Source: SH-MAG3 sp035461245
GTDB lineage: Bacteria > Gemmatimonadota > Gemmatimonadetes > Longimicrobiales > RSA9
Assembly (NCBI GenBank): GCA_035461245.1
Contig: DATHVP010000143.1
Location: 127,191-191,190, forward strand
DNA: 64,000 nucleotides
Direction of reading: 5' to 3'
The notes below the pieces were generated by a model, which worked only from the letters and a program-made list of their open reading frames with translations, had not been told where the DNA came from and did no database searches. The position numbers and the translations under genes are program-made. Shown here piece after piece: positions 41,926-50,830 of this stretch (positions within the stretch are counted from its first letter, which is position 1; the number at the start of each line of letters is the position of its first letter).

Positions 41926-44465
41926 GCCGGCTGCTGCTGCTGTCCGGGATCCGCTACCACCTGCGGCACCCGCTGCAACTGGCGCTGGCCGTGCTGGGAG
42001 TGCTGCTGGGCGTGGCCGTGGTGGTGGCGGTGGACGTGGCGGCGGGCAGCGCGCGCCGGGCGTTCCTGCTGTCCGCCGAGGCCGTCTCCGGCCGGGCCAC
42101 CCATGTGATCCGGGGCGGCCCGGCGGGCGTGCCGGGGGACGTGTACGTGCGGCTGCGCGTGGACCTGGGACTCGACAGTGTGGCGCCGGTGGTAGACCGC
42201 TACGTCCGGGTGGAGACGGCGGGTGGGGCGTCCCGCGTGCTCCGGCTGCTGGGCGTGGACCCCTTCGCCGAACGAGCGTTCCGCAGCTATGTGGCGCCCG
42301 GCCCCGGCCAGCTCGATTTCAGCGCCCTGCTGGCCCGGGCTTCACTTATGCCTGGCGCCGCCACGGCAGGCGAACTCGGGCTGGAGCCAGGCGACAGCGT
42401 ACGCGCCACCACCGGCACGCGCACGGTGACGGCGCTCATCGGCGGGGTGCTGGAGCCGACGGACGCGCTGGCCCGGCGGGCGCTGGCGGACCTGGTCATC
42501 GCCGACATTGCCACGGCGCAGGAGGTGACCGGCTTCAGGGCGCTGGACCGCATTGAGCTGCGGGTCTCGGACGATGCCGACGGCGCCGCAGTGCTGGATG
42601 CGGTGCGCGGCGCGTTGCCGGCGGGGCTGGAACTGCTGGAGACAGAGGCGCTCACGGGCGCGACGGTGCGCATGACCCGGGCGTTCGAGACGAACCTGAC
42701 GGCCCTGGCGCTGGTGGCGCTGGTCTTCGGCATGTTCCTCATCTACAACAGCGTCACGTTCTCCCTCGTGCGCCGCCGTCCGCTCATCGGGCTGCTCCGG
42801 GCGCAGGGCGTCACCGCCGGCGGGGTGACCGGCCTGGTGCTGCTGGAGGCGCTGCTCATCGGCGTGGTGGCAACGGCGCTGGGGATGGCCGCCGGCGTGC
42901 TGCTGGGCTCGCAGCTGGTGGCCCTGGTGGCCCGCACGGTGAACGACCTCTACTTCACAGTGGCCGTGTCATCGGTGCACGTGAGTGGCGTCACTGTGGT
43001 GAAGGGTGCTGCCCTCGGCGTGGGCGCGACCGTGGCGGCGGCGTTCCTGCCCGCCCGGGCCGCGGCGTATGCTGCGCCGCGGCAGTCCCTGGCCCGATCC
43101 ACACTGGAACGCGGCACGCGCCGGCAGGCCCGGTGGCTGACCGTCGCCGGCGCGGCGGTCCTGGCGGTTGCCGTGCTGATGCTGGCGGTACCGTCGCGCA
43201 GCATCGTGCTGGGCTTTGCCGCCCTGTTCGTGCTCATCCTGGCGGCCGCCCTGCTGACGCCGGCACTGACCCTGGCCCTGTCCGCGGCGTTGCGGCCGGC
43301 GGTGGCGGCGGCTGGCCCCGTGGGCCGCCTTGCGGCGCGGTCGGTCCCCGCGTCGCTGAGCAGGACGGCGCCGGCCATCGCCGCCCTCAGCGTTGCCCTG
43401 GCCGTGGGCATTGCCGTGACCATCATGGTGGGCAGCTTCCGGGCGGGCGTGGAGACGTGGCTGGACCGGTCGCTGCAGGCGGACCTCTACATCTCGGCGC
43501 CGGACTTCGGCGCGGACCGCACGGACGGCGTACTGGATCCGGCGTTCCTGGAGGATGTCGCCACCGTCCACGGCGTGGCGGGCATTACGCGGTACCGCCA
43601 TGCGAACCTGCTGGCAGGCGACGACATCGTCCGCGTCATCGGCGTGGACCTCGACCTGCGCCATTACGACGCATTCGAACTGCTGGACGGCACGGCTGCG
43701 GCCGTGTGGCGGGACTTCGCCGCCGGCGGGGTGCTGGCGTCGGAATCGTTCGCATGGCGCCGCGGGCTCGAGACCGGCGAGAGCGTGCGCCTGGCCACGG
43801 GCGTGGGGCCGCGGGAACTCACCGTGGCCGGGGTATTCCGTGACTACGCCAGCGAGCAGGGCGTGCTCTTCATTGACGGCGCCAGCTACCGCCGACTGTG
43901 GCCCGGCGACGATGCGGTAACGAACATCGCCGTCTGGCTGGCTGACGGCCATGACGCTGACGTCGTCCTGGCCCGCGTGCGAGCACTGCCGTCCGCCGGC
44001 GGTATCAGCGCCCGCTCCAACCGCGGGTTGCGGGAGGCAACAATCGTCGTGTTCGACCGCACGTTCGTCATCACCGGGGTGCTTCGCCTGCTGGCCCTCA
44101 TCGTCGCGTTTGTCGGCGTGACCGGCGCGCTCATGGCGCTGCACCTGGAACGGCAGCGGGAGGTGGCGGTGCTGCGGGCGACCGGTTTGACGCCTCGCCA
44201 GGTCTGGGGGCTGGTGGGCGCGCAGTCGGGCCTGCTGGGCTTCATCGCCGCCATCCTCGCCGCACCGCTTGGGCTGGCCATGGCCTGGGCCATGGTCCAC
44301 GTCATCAACCGCCGCTCCTTCGGCTGGAGCTTCGACCTGGTGGCGGGCAGCACGCCCTTCCTGGAGGCCGCGCTGGTGGGCGTGGCCGCGGCGCTGCTGG
44401 CGGGCGTCTGGCCGGCGTGGCGCATGGCGTCGGGCAACATCGGCGCCGGGCTGCGGGAGGAGTAG
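41922..44465 (+). CDS. ABC transporter permease, FtsX/LolCE-like (AttFG-like)
   Basis: An 847-residue permease with duplicated FtsX architecture. An N-terminal anchor helix (LALAVLGVLLGVAVVVAVDVA) leads into an extracytoplasmic domain. The first FtsX core follows (LTALALVALVFGMFLIYNSVTFSLVRRRPLIGLLRAQG), then a long TM region, a second extracytoplasmic domain, and a second FtsX core (HLERQREVAVLRATGLTPRQVW). It ends in WRMASGNIGAGLREE. It is coupled to the ATPase before (ATGA) and followed by a CrtC-like lipoprotein, matching the attEFGH exporter layout with AttF and AttG merged into one chain. It probably exports or extracts a lipophilic substrate. Confidence 0.9.
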   Translation: MSRLLLLSGIRYHLRHPLQLALAVLGVLLGVAVVVAVDVAAGSARRAFLLSAEAVSGRATHVIRGGPAGVPGDVYVRLRVDLGLDSVAPVVDRYVRVETAGGASRVLRLLGVDPFAERAFRSYVAPGPGQLDFSALLARASLMPGAATAGELGLEPGDSVRATTGTRTVTALIGGVLEPTDALARRALADLVIADIATAQEVTGFRALDRIELRVSDDADGAAVLDAVRGALPAGLELLETEALTGATVRMTRAFETNLTALALVALVFGMFLIYNSVTFSLVRRRPLIGLLRAQGVTAGGVTGLVLLEALLIGVVATALGMAAGVLLGSQLVALVARTVNDLYFTVAVSSVHVSGVTVVKGAALGVGATVAAAFLPARAAAYAAPRQSLARSTLERGTRRQARWLTVAGAAVLAVAVLMLAVPSRSIVLGFAALFVLILAAALLTPALTLALSAALRPAVAAAGPVGRLAARSVPASLSRTAPAIAALSVALAVGIAVTIMVGSFRAGVETWLDRSLQADLYISAPDFGADRTDGVLDPAFLEDVATVHGVAGITRYRHANLLAGDDIVRVIGVDLDLRHYDAFELLDGTAAAVWRDFAAGGVLASESFAWRRGLETGESVRLATGVGPRELTVAGVFRDYASEQGVLFIDGASYRRLWPGDDAVTNIAVWLADGHDADVVLARVRALPSAGGISARSNRGLREATIVVFDRTFVITGVLRLLALIVAFVGVTGALMALHLERQREVAVLRATGLTPRQVWGLVGAQSGLLGFIAAILAAPLGLAMAWAMVHVINRRSFGWSFDLVAGSTPFLEAALVGVAAALLAGVWPAWRMASGNIGAGLREE

Positions 44466-44466
44466 C

Positions 44467-45678
44467 ATGGGTGACCTGCGGTCAACGCGGAAGCCGCTGG
44501 CCATGGCGCAGCTGACCATGGCACTGGCGGTGACACTGGCGGCTGCGTGCGACCGCGCGGAAGCGCCGGCGCCGGCGCCGGCACTGGACGTGGGCGAGCT
44601 GCTGGGCGGCGCAGACACGCTGCACGCCCGGGCGGTGGACGTGCCTGCGTTCACCTTCCCCGCCGACCACGGGCCGCACCCGGAGTTCCGCACCGAATGG
44701 TGGTACTGGACGGGCAACCTCACTGCGGACGACGGCCGTGAGTTCGGCTACCAGCTCACGTTCTTCCGCAGTGCACTGGTGGACAGTGCGACGTACGCCG
44801 CCGCGGTGGACACGGCCGCCAGCGCGTGGCGCTCCCGGCACGCGTGGATGGCGCACTTCGCCGTGAGCGACATCGGCGCCCGATCCTTCCACCACGCCGA
44901 ACGCTTCGCCCGGGACGCCGTCGGCCTGGCCGGTGCGCAGGCGGACCCGTTCCGCGTGTGGCTGGGTCCGTGGCAGGCCACCGGCCGTGACACCGGCGGC
45001 GCGGACGCCGGTGCCGACGGCGGTGGCGACGCCGGCAGGTTTCCCGTGCGGCTGGAGGCCGCCGATGGCGACGTCGCCATGGACCTGGTACTCGCGTACG
45101 GCAAGCCCATGGTGCTGCAGGGCGACCGGGGACTGAGCCGGAAAGGGCCGGAGCCGGGCAACGCGTCGTACTACTACTCGTTCACCCGCATGCCCACAAC
45201 GGGCACCATCCGCATCGGGGACCGCAGCTACGGTGTCACGGGCCTGAGCTGGCTGGACCGGGAGTGGAGTACCAGCGCGCTGAGCGCCGACCTGGCGGGC
45301 TGGGACTGGATGGCCCTGCAGCTCGACGACGGCACCGAACTCATGCTGTACCGGCTGCGGCGTCACGACGGCACGGCCGGCGAGTTCAGCGCCGGCAGCT
45401 TCGTGGACGCGGACGGCGCGTCGGTGACCCTCGCCGCCGGCGACTTTGCCATGACACCGATGGACACGTGGCGCAGTCCGCTGGACGGTACTGCCTATCC
45501 AGTGACGTGGCAGGTGGCGATTCCGCGCCTGGCGGCGGAACTGACGGTCTCCGCCGCGTACGGCGCCCAGGAGATGGACACGGCGGTCCGCTACTGGGAA
45601 GGCGCCGTGCGCATCATCGGCACCCGTGCCGGCGCACCGGTCACGGGTCGCGGCTACCTGGAAATGACGGGGTACTGA
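44467..45678 (+). CDS. AttH-like lipoprotein (CrtC/lipocalin-type, carotenoid 1,2-hydratase-related)
   Basis: A 403-residue lipoprotein with lipobox LAAAC near residue 28. Residues about 60-250 match the CrtC/AttH N-terminal domain (FPADHGPHPEFRTEWWYWTGNLTADDGREFGYQLTFFR, then RHAWMAHFAVSDI). Residues 250-400 form the C-terminal half with the signature GLSWLDREWSTSALSADLAGWDWMALQLDDG. The fold is a double lipocalin that binds or hydrates hydrophobic molecules. GGGAGGAG right before the ATG and a one-base gap after the permease stop show it belongs to the exporter unit. The 3' end overlaps the convergent antiporter gene by 25 bp. Confidence 0.9.
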   Translation: MGDLRSTRKPLAMAQLTMALAVTLAAACDRAEAPAPAPALDVGELLGGADTLHARAVDVPAFTFPADHGPHPEFRTEWWYWTGNLTADDGREFGYQLTFFRSALVDSATYAAAVDTAASAWRSRHAWMAHFAVSDIGARSFHHAERFARDAVGLAGAQADPFRVWLGPWQATGRDTGGADAGADGGGDAGRFPVRLEAADGDVAMDLVLAYGKPMVLQGDRGLSRKGPEPGNASYYYSFTRMPTTGTIRIGDRSYGVTGLSWLDREWSTSALSADLAGWDWMALQLDDGTELMLYRLRRHDGTAGEFSAGSFVDADGASVTLAAGDFAMTPMDTWRSPLDGTAYPVTWQVAIPRLAAELTVSAAYGAQEMDTAVRYWEGAVRIIGTRAGAPVTGRGYLEMTGY

Positions 45679-48134
45679 CGGCGCAACGTGGTGGCGTCCT
45701 CCGCCTCCATCAGGTCCTCGACGGCCTGGGCGTTGCTGGCGAAGCGCGCCACTTCCGCCCACTGCGTCAGGTGCTGGTCCGGCATGTCGGGGTTGCTGAG
45801 GATGACGAAGACCAGCCGCGCCGGCTCGTCGGTATGGGGGAACTCGATGCCCTCGGGACTGGTGCTCATCAGGATGCGCGGCCGGTCCAGCCCGCGGAGC
45901 CGGGCGTGGGCTACAACGATGCCGGGCCGGATCTGGGCGGCGTACGTGTTGACGCTGTCTACGAGGGCGTCCACGATGGCGTCGTGGGATGCGACGTCGT
46001 CGGGCATGCCGGCCACCACCAGTTCACGCAGCGCGTCCTCGTACGGCTTGCGTCCCATCCCCAGCAGGATGTTGCGGGGGTCCAGCGCGGCGGGCAGCAG
46101 CAGCCCCTCCCGGCGCGCGGGCTGGGGCGCGATCTCCGACGGGTAGAAGATCAGGAAGCTCTCGGGCACCAGGCCGGCCAGGCGCGCCGGCAGTCGCTCC
46201 AGCGATGGCGACCACGAGACGGCGCCCCTGCGCGCACTCAGCACCACCACCAGGTCATCCTGCTGGACGTGCGGCCGGAGCCGGGTGAACAGCTCCGTCC
46301 AGGAGGGCACCTCCTCCAGCTCCGCCGGCGCCGTGGGCTTCACGCGCTTCAGCGCGGCCTCGTACCCATCGACGGCCTCGCCCACCACATAGCCCTCCAT
46401 CCGCGCGCCCAGCCGGTTGGCCAGCAGCTTCAGGGTGCGAACGGACTGGAGGAATCCGGGTACGCGATCGCTGGCCTCCGGGAGGAGCAGGATGATGCGC
46501 TTCGTCGTGTTCAGTGGGTGCCCCAGCTTGGCCACCAGCACCTGCTGCCGCGTCTGCTCCAGCACCTGGTCCAGCACGGTGCCGAAGATGCCGCGACGGC
46601 GCGACCGCTGCCCGTCCCAGCCCACGATGAGCAGCGAGGCCCGGGTCTCCGCAACGCCGCGGGCAATGCCGTCGGCGAAGTTGTAGTCCACCCGCGTCAG
46701 CGGGATGGCCTGCACTCCGGCGCCGGCGGCATAGGCGATGACGTGGCTCAGCATCTTCTCCGCCGCCGCCACGTGTTCGGCCGCGGTGTCGTCCTCGGTG
46801 GGCACGACGGTAATGGGCAGCAGCGGCTCCGGCGAGCCCGGCTCGCGGATGGCCAGGGCCAGGTCCATGAGGTCCTCCGCCGTGGCCGGGTTCGACACCG
46901 GGATCAGGATGCGCTGGGGCGCCTCCAGTGGATCGTACGGCTTCTGCTCCTCCTGCAGCGCCACCTGCCGGCCGTACTTCTCCACCAGCCACGGCCCGGC
47001 GATGCACGTGATGATGATCATCATGATGCTGCCGTTCAGGATGGCGTCGTCCAGCAGGCCGATCTGCATGCCGATGAGCACCACGGCCAGCGTGGCCGCC
47101 GCCTGCGGCACGGTCAGCCCCACCATGGTCCAGCCCTCGGCCGCCGAGTAGCGGAAGAACTTCTGCGCCGCCTTCGCCGAGATGGCCTTGAACACGAGGA
47201 CGGTGCCCGTCATGGACAGCATCACAACCCACGCGCGTACGTCCGCCGCGAACACGCGGATGTCCGCCAGCATGCCCACGGACAGCAGGAAGAACGGGAT
47301 GAAGAACGCTTCGCCCACGAACTGCACACGGCTGGTGAGCAGCCCGTTCTCCGGCAGCAGCCGGTTCATGGCCAGGCCAACCATGAACGCGCCGACAATG
47401 GTCTCGACGCCGGCGACGCGGGCCATGTACGCGCCGCCGAACAGCACGGTCAGCACGAAGATGTACTCGGCCACGGCGCCGGTCCGCTCATGGCGGAAGA
47501 ACCAGGTGGCGACGCGGGGCAGCACCATCCATATGACCGCGACGTACAGTGCCAGGAAGAAGACCATCCGCATCCAGAAGGCGGCGTCCAGCGCGCCGCG
47601 GGTGGAGGCGGAAACGATGGCCAGCACCAGCAGCGCCGACGTGTCGGTGATGATGGAGGCGCCTACGGTGGTGGTGACGGCGCGGTTCTTCGCGATGCCG
47701 TAGCGGATGGCAATGGGATACGCGATGAGCGTGTGGGAGCCGAACATGCTGCCGAGGAGCAACGCGCCGGGCAGGCTGAGCCCCAGACCGAGCCCGACGA
47801 ACGTGCCCACCGTCTGCGGCAGCAGGAACGACACGGCGCCGAAGGCGAGGCTCAGGTTGCGGTAGCGCCGGAACCCGTGCAGGTCGACTGCGATACCCGC
47901 CATGAAGATGAGGTAGAGCAGGCCGACGGCGCCCAGCAGCACGATGGTCTGGTCCCTGGCCAGCAGGTTCAGGCCGTTGGGACCGACCACCGCGCCGGCG
48001 ATGATGACACCGATGACGCCCGGCAGCCGTATCCGCTCCATGAGCGGCGGGGCCACGAGGAACAACCCCATGGCGACGGCGACGATGAGGACGGGATCGG
48101 TGATGGGCAGGTCGAGGTTCAGCATGGCTGCCAT
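45654..48134 (-). CDS. Cation/H+ antiporter (CPA2) fused to USP and PTS-EIIA-like domains
   Basis: An 826-residue protein. Residues about 10-400 are a 12-13-helix Na+/H+-exchanger core (GVIGVIIAGAVVGPNGLN, LFGGAYMARVAGVETIVGAFMVGLAMN, FFIPFFLLSVGM). Residues about 425-560 form a universal-stress-protein-like domain with an ILIPV start and a LLIVGWDG strand; a second divergent one follows to about 680. The last 140 residues resemble PTS EIIA type 2: DPRNILLGMGRKPYEDALRELV, and GIVVAHARLRG with a candidate phosphoacceptor His near 742. The EIIA tail suggests control by phosphorylation or ligand state. It is divergent from hrpB and converges with the AttH-like gene. Confidence 0.88.
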   Translation of the reverse strand: MAAMLNLDLPITDPVLIVAVAMGLFLVAPPLMERIRLPGVIGVIIAGAVVGPNGLNLLARDQTIVLLGAVGLLYLIFMAGIAVDLHGFRRYRNLSLAFGAVSFLLPQTVGTFVGLGLGLSLPGALLLGSMFGSHTLIAYPIAIRYGIAKNRAVTTTVGASIITDTSALLVLAIVSASTRGALDAAFWMRMVFFLALYVAVIWMVLPRVATWFFRHERTGAVAEYIFVLTVLFGGAYMARVAGVETIVGAFMVGLAMNRLLPENGLLTSRVQFVGEAFFIPFFLLSVGMLADIRVFAADVRAWVVMLSMTGTVLVFKAISAKAAQKFFRYSAAEGWTMVGLTVPQAAATLAVVLIGMQIGLLDDAILNGSIMMIIITCIAGPWLVEKYGRQVALQEEQKPYDPLEAPQRILIPVSNPATAEDLMDLALAIREPGSPEPLLPITVVPTEDDTAAEHVAAAEKMLSHVIAYAAGAGVQAIPLTRVDYNFADGIARGVAETRASLLIVGWDGQRSRRRGIFGTVLDQVLEQTRQQVLVAKLGHPLNTTKRIILLLPEASDRVPGFLQSVRTLKLLANRLGARMEGYVVGEAVDGYEAALKRVKPTAPAELEEVPSWTELFTRLRPHVQQDDLVVVLSARRGAVSWSPSLERLPARLAGLVPESFLIFYPSEIAPQPARREGLLLPAALDPRNILLGMGRKPYEDALRELVVAGMPDDVASHDAIVDALVDSVNTYAAQIRPGIVVAHARLRGLDRPRILMSTSPEGIEFPHTDEPARLVFVILSNPDMPDQHLTQWAEVARFASNAQAVEDLMEAEDATTLRRQYPVISR

Positions 48135-48188
48135 GGTATCACGCCGGCATGGATTCGCGCTATCCTTGACGCATTGTATTCTACCGTC

Positions 48189-50726
48189 ATGACTGAAACG
48201 TTACCCGTCGATTCGGCAGTGCCCGCGCTGCTGTCCGCCCTGGACCGCGGCAGCGCCGTGCTGACGGCGCCGCCGGGCTCAGGCAAGACGACGCGCGTGC
48301 CGCTGGCGCTGCTGGCGGCGCCGTGGCTGGACGGCCGGCGCATCCTCATGCTGGAGCCGCGGCGGCTGGCCGCGCGCGCTGCCGCGGGCTACATGGCGCG
48401 CCTGCTGGGCGAGGCCGTGGGCGAGACGGTGGGCTATCGCATGCGGATGGACACACGGATCGGCCCGCGCACGCGCATCGAGGTGGTGACGGAAGGCGTC
48501 CTCACCCGGATGCTGCAGGAAGACCCGGCCCTGGACGACGTGGGCGTCGTTATCTTCGACGAGTTCCATGAGCGCAGCCTCCACGCCGACCTGGGGCTGG
48601 CGCTGTCCCTCCAGTCGCAGGCGCTGTTGCGGCCGGATCTGCGCCTGCTGGTCATGTCAGCGACCCTGGACCTGGACACGATTGCAGCCGTGCTGGGCGA
48701 CGCGCCCGTGATCCGGGCCGAGGGCCGCATGCATCCGGTTGAGACGCGGTACGCCGCCACCCGTGTCACCGGCCACATCGAGCCGGCGGTAGCGGCCACT
48801 GTGCGCCGGGCAGTAGCGGAGCACACGGGCGACGTGCTGGTGTTCCTGCCAGGCACGGCGGAGATCCGGCGTACTGCGGAACGGCTGGCGGGCGCGGACC
48901 TGCCACGGGACGTGACGGTCATGCCGCTGTACGGGGACCTGCCACAGGACGCGCAGGATCGGGCCATCGCGCCCAGCCCGCCGGGGTCGCGCAAGGTCGT
49001 GCTGGCCACGGCCATCGCCGAGACGAGCCTGACCATCGAAGGCGTCCGCGTCGTTGTGGATAGCGGACTCATGCGCGTGCCGCGCTTCGCGCCGCGCACG
49101 GGCATGACCCGGCTGGAGACCGTGCCCGTGTCCCGGGCGGCGGCGGACCAGCGCCGGGGCCGGGCGGGACGCGTGGCGCCGGGCGTGTGCTACCGACTCT
49201 GGACGGAAGCGGACCACGCGGCGCTGCTGGCGCACCGCCCGCCGGAGATCCTCGAGGCGGACCTGGCGCCGCTGGCCCTGGAACTCGCGGCGTGGGGCAT
49301 CATTGATCCCGGTGAACTCCGCTGGCTCGACGCACCGTCTGCCGCCGCCTTTGCACAGGCGCAGGAGCTGCTCCGGGAGCTGGGCGCGCTGGACGGTGCC
49401 GGCCGCATCACCCACCACGGCCGCGCACTGGCAGGCCTGGCACTACACCCCCGGCTGGCGCACATGCTGGTGCGGGGACTGGAGCTGGGTGCCGCCGGCA
49501 CCGCCGCCCAACTGGCGGCACTGCTGGCGGAGCGGGACATCCTGCGTGCGCCGGACACGGGCGCAGACCCGGACGTGCGCATCCGGATGCACGTGCTGGA
49601 AGGCGGCGCGCCACCCCACGGCCATACCGTGGACCGGGCGGCCCTGCACCGGGTCCGGGCCGAAGCCCGGCAATGGCTGGACCGGGCCAGGCAGATCCCG
49701 GCCCGGAACCGGCCTGCCGGGCCCGGCGCGCCGACACCATCGCGCCATGACGTGGACGACCTGGCCGGCGTGCTGCTGGCCTTCGCCTACCCGGACCGGA
49801 TCGGGCAGCAGCGCGGCGGCCGGGGGCGGTACCTCCTGCGCAACGGCCGCGGCGCGGCCATCGACCCGTCCCACGCCATTGGCGGTTCTGAGTTCATCGT
49901 GGCGGGTGAATTGGGCGGGCACGGCCGGGACAGCCGCATCTTCCTGGCGGCGCCCATCCGGCGCGAGGATCTCACAACGCATTTTGCCGACGATATTGTT
50001 ACTGCCGCCTCCGTCGGCTGGGACGGAGCGACGCAGGGCGTGCGCGCTGTCGCCACCGAGCGCCTGGGCGCCCTGCTGCTGGCGGAGCGGCCGCTGCGTG
50101 ACGTGCCGGCTGATGCGCTGGCCGCGGCCGTGGCGGACGGCATCCGCACACATGGCCTGGCGCTCCTGCGCTGGGACCGGGACGCGGAACGGCTGCGCCA
50201 GCGGCTGGCGTTCCTGCACGCCCTCGACCCCGGGACATGGCCGGCGGTGGACGATGACAGCCTCCTCGCCGAACTCGACGACTGGCTGGGTCCGTTCCTG
50301 GGCGGCGTCCGCAACGCCGCGGCGCTGCAGCGGGTGGACGTGCGGGAAGCACTCATGAACCGCGTGGGCTGGCAGCGACGAGCCGCCCTCGACGAGCTGG
50401 CGCCGACGCATGTGGACGTGCCCAGCGGTTCACGGATCCCCATCGACTACTCGGACCCGGCGGCGCCCGTGCTGGCCGTCCGGCTTCAGGAGATGTTCGG
50501 CCTGGCGGACACGCCCCGTATCGCTGCCGGCGCCGTCGCACTCACGCTGCACCTCATGTCGCCAGCCCACCGGCCGGTCCAGGTGACGAAGGACCTGGCC
50601 AGCTTCTGGGAATCGGCATACTTCGAGGTGCGGCGGGACCTGCGCGGGCGGTACCCCAGACACTACTGGCCGGAGAACCCGCTGGACGCCACGGCCACCC
50701 GTCGGGCGAAGCCGCGTGGCGGCTGA
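48189..50726 (+). CDS. hrpB: ATP-dependent helicase HrpB
   Basis: An 845-residue DEAH-type helicase with Walker A APPGSGKTTRVPLALL (about residue 28), Walker B IFDEFHERSLHADLGLAL (the DEFH variant typical of HrpB), SAT box VMSATLD, motif V VVLATAIAETSLTIEGV, and motif VI QRRGRAGR. HA2-like and HrpB C-terminal domains follow (TRHRDLRG-equivalent FEVRRDLRGRYPRHYWPENP at the end). In enteric bacteria HrpB affects RNA metabolism. The ATG at 48189 is 54 bp from the divergent antiporter start. A frame open from 45264 reads antisense through the antiporter and is not part of this gene. Confidence 0.95.
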   Translation: MTETLPVDSAVPALLSALDRGSAVLTAPPGSGKTTRVPLALLAAPWLDGRRILMLEPRRLAARAAAGYMARLLGEAVGETVGYRMRMDTRIGPRTRIEVVTEGVLTRMLQEDPALDDVGVVIFDEFHERSLHADLGLALSLQSQALLRPDLRLLVMSATLDLDTIAAVLGDAPVIRAEGRMHPVETRYAATRVTGHIEPAVAATVRRAVAEHTGDVLVFLPGTAEIRRTAERLAGADLPRDVTVMPLYGDLPQDAQDRAIAPSPPGSRKVVLATAIAETSLTIEGVRVVVDSGLMRVPRFAPRTGMTRLETVPVSRAAADQRRGRAGRVAPGVCYRLWTEADHAALLAHRPPEILEADLAPLALELAAWGIIDPGELRWLDAPSAAAFAQAQELLRELGALDGAGRITHHGRALAGLALHPRLAHMLVRGLELGAAGTAAQLAALLAERDILRAPDTGADPDVRIRMHVLEGGAPPHGHTVDRAALHRVRAEARQWLDRARQIPARNRPAGPGAPTPSRHDVDDLAGVLLAFAYPDRIGQQRGGRGRYLLRNGRGAAIDPSHAIGGSEFIVAGELGGHGRDSRIFLAAPIRREDLTTHFADDIVTAASVGWDGATQGVRAVATERLGALLLAERPLRDVPADALAAAVADGIRTHGLALLRWDRDAERLRQRLAFLHALDPGTWPAVDDDSLLAELDDWLGPFLGGVRNAAALQRVDVREALMNRVGWQRRAALDELAPTHVDVPSGSRIPIDYSDPAAPVLAVRLQEMFGLADTPRIAAGAVALTLHLMSPAHRPVQVTKDLASFWESAYFEVRRDLRGRYPRHYWPENPLDATATRRAKPRGG

Positions 50727-50830
50727 GTCAACCGTTACAGATTGTTCATGTGCCGCCGGAATTATTGACTTGCAGAGTGGTCCGGTTGAATTCTGGACCA
50801 TACCCCGCATCCGTAATCAATCGAGGTTCG

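Noticed and set aside
45264..48188. A long plus-strand open frame running antisense through the antiporter and into hrpB
   Set aside because: It is the GC-rich shadow of the antiporter codons. The translation is low-complexity His/Arg/Gly-rich, and the real hrpB starts at 48189 with the family N terminus.
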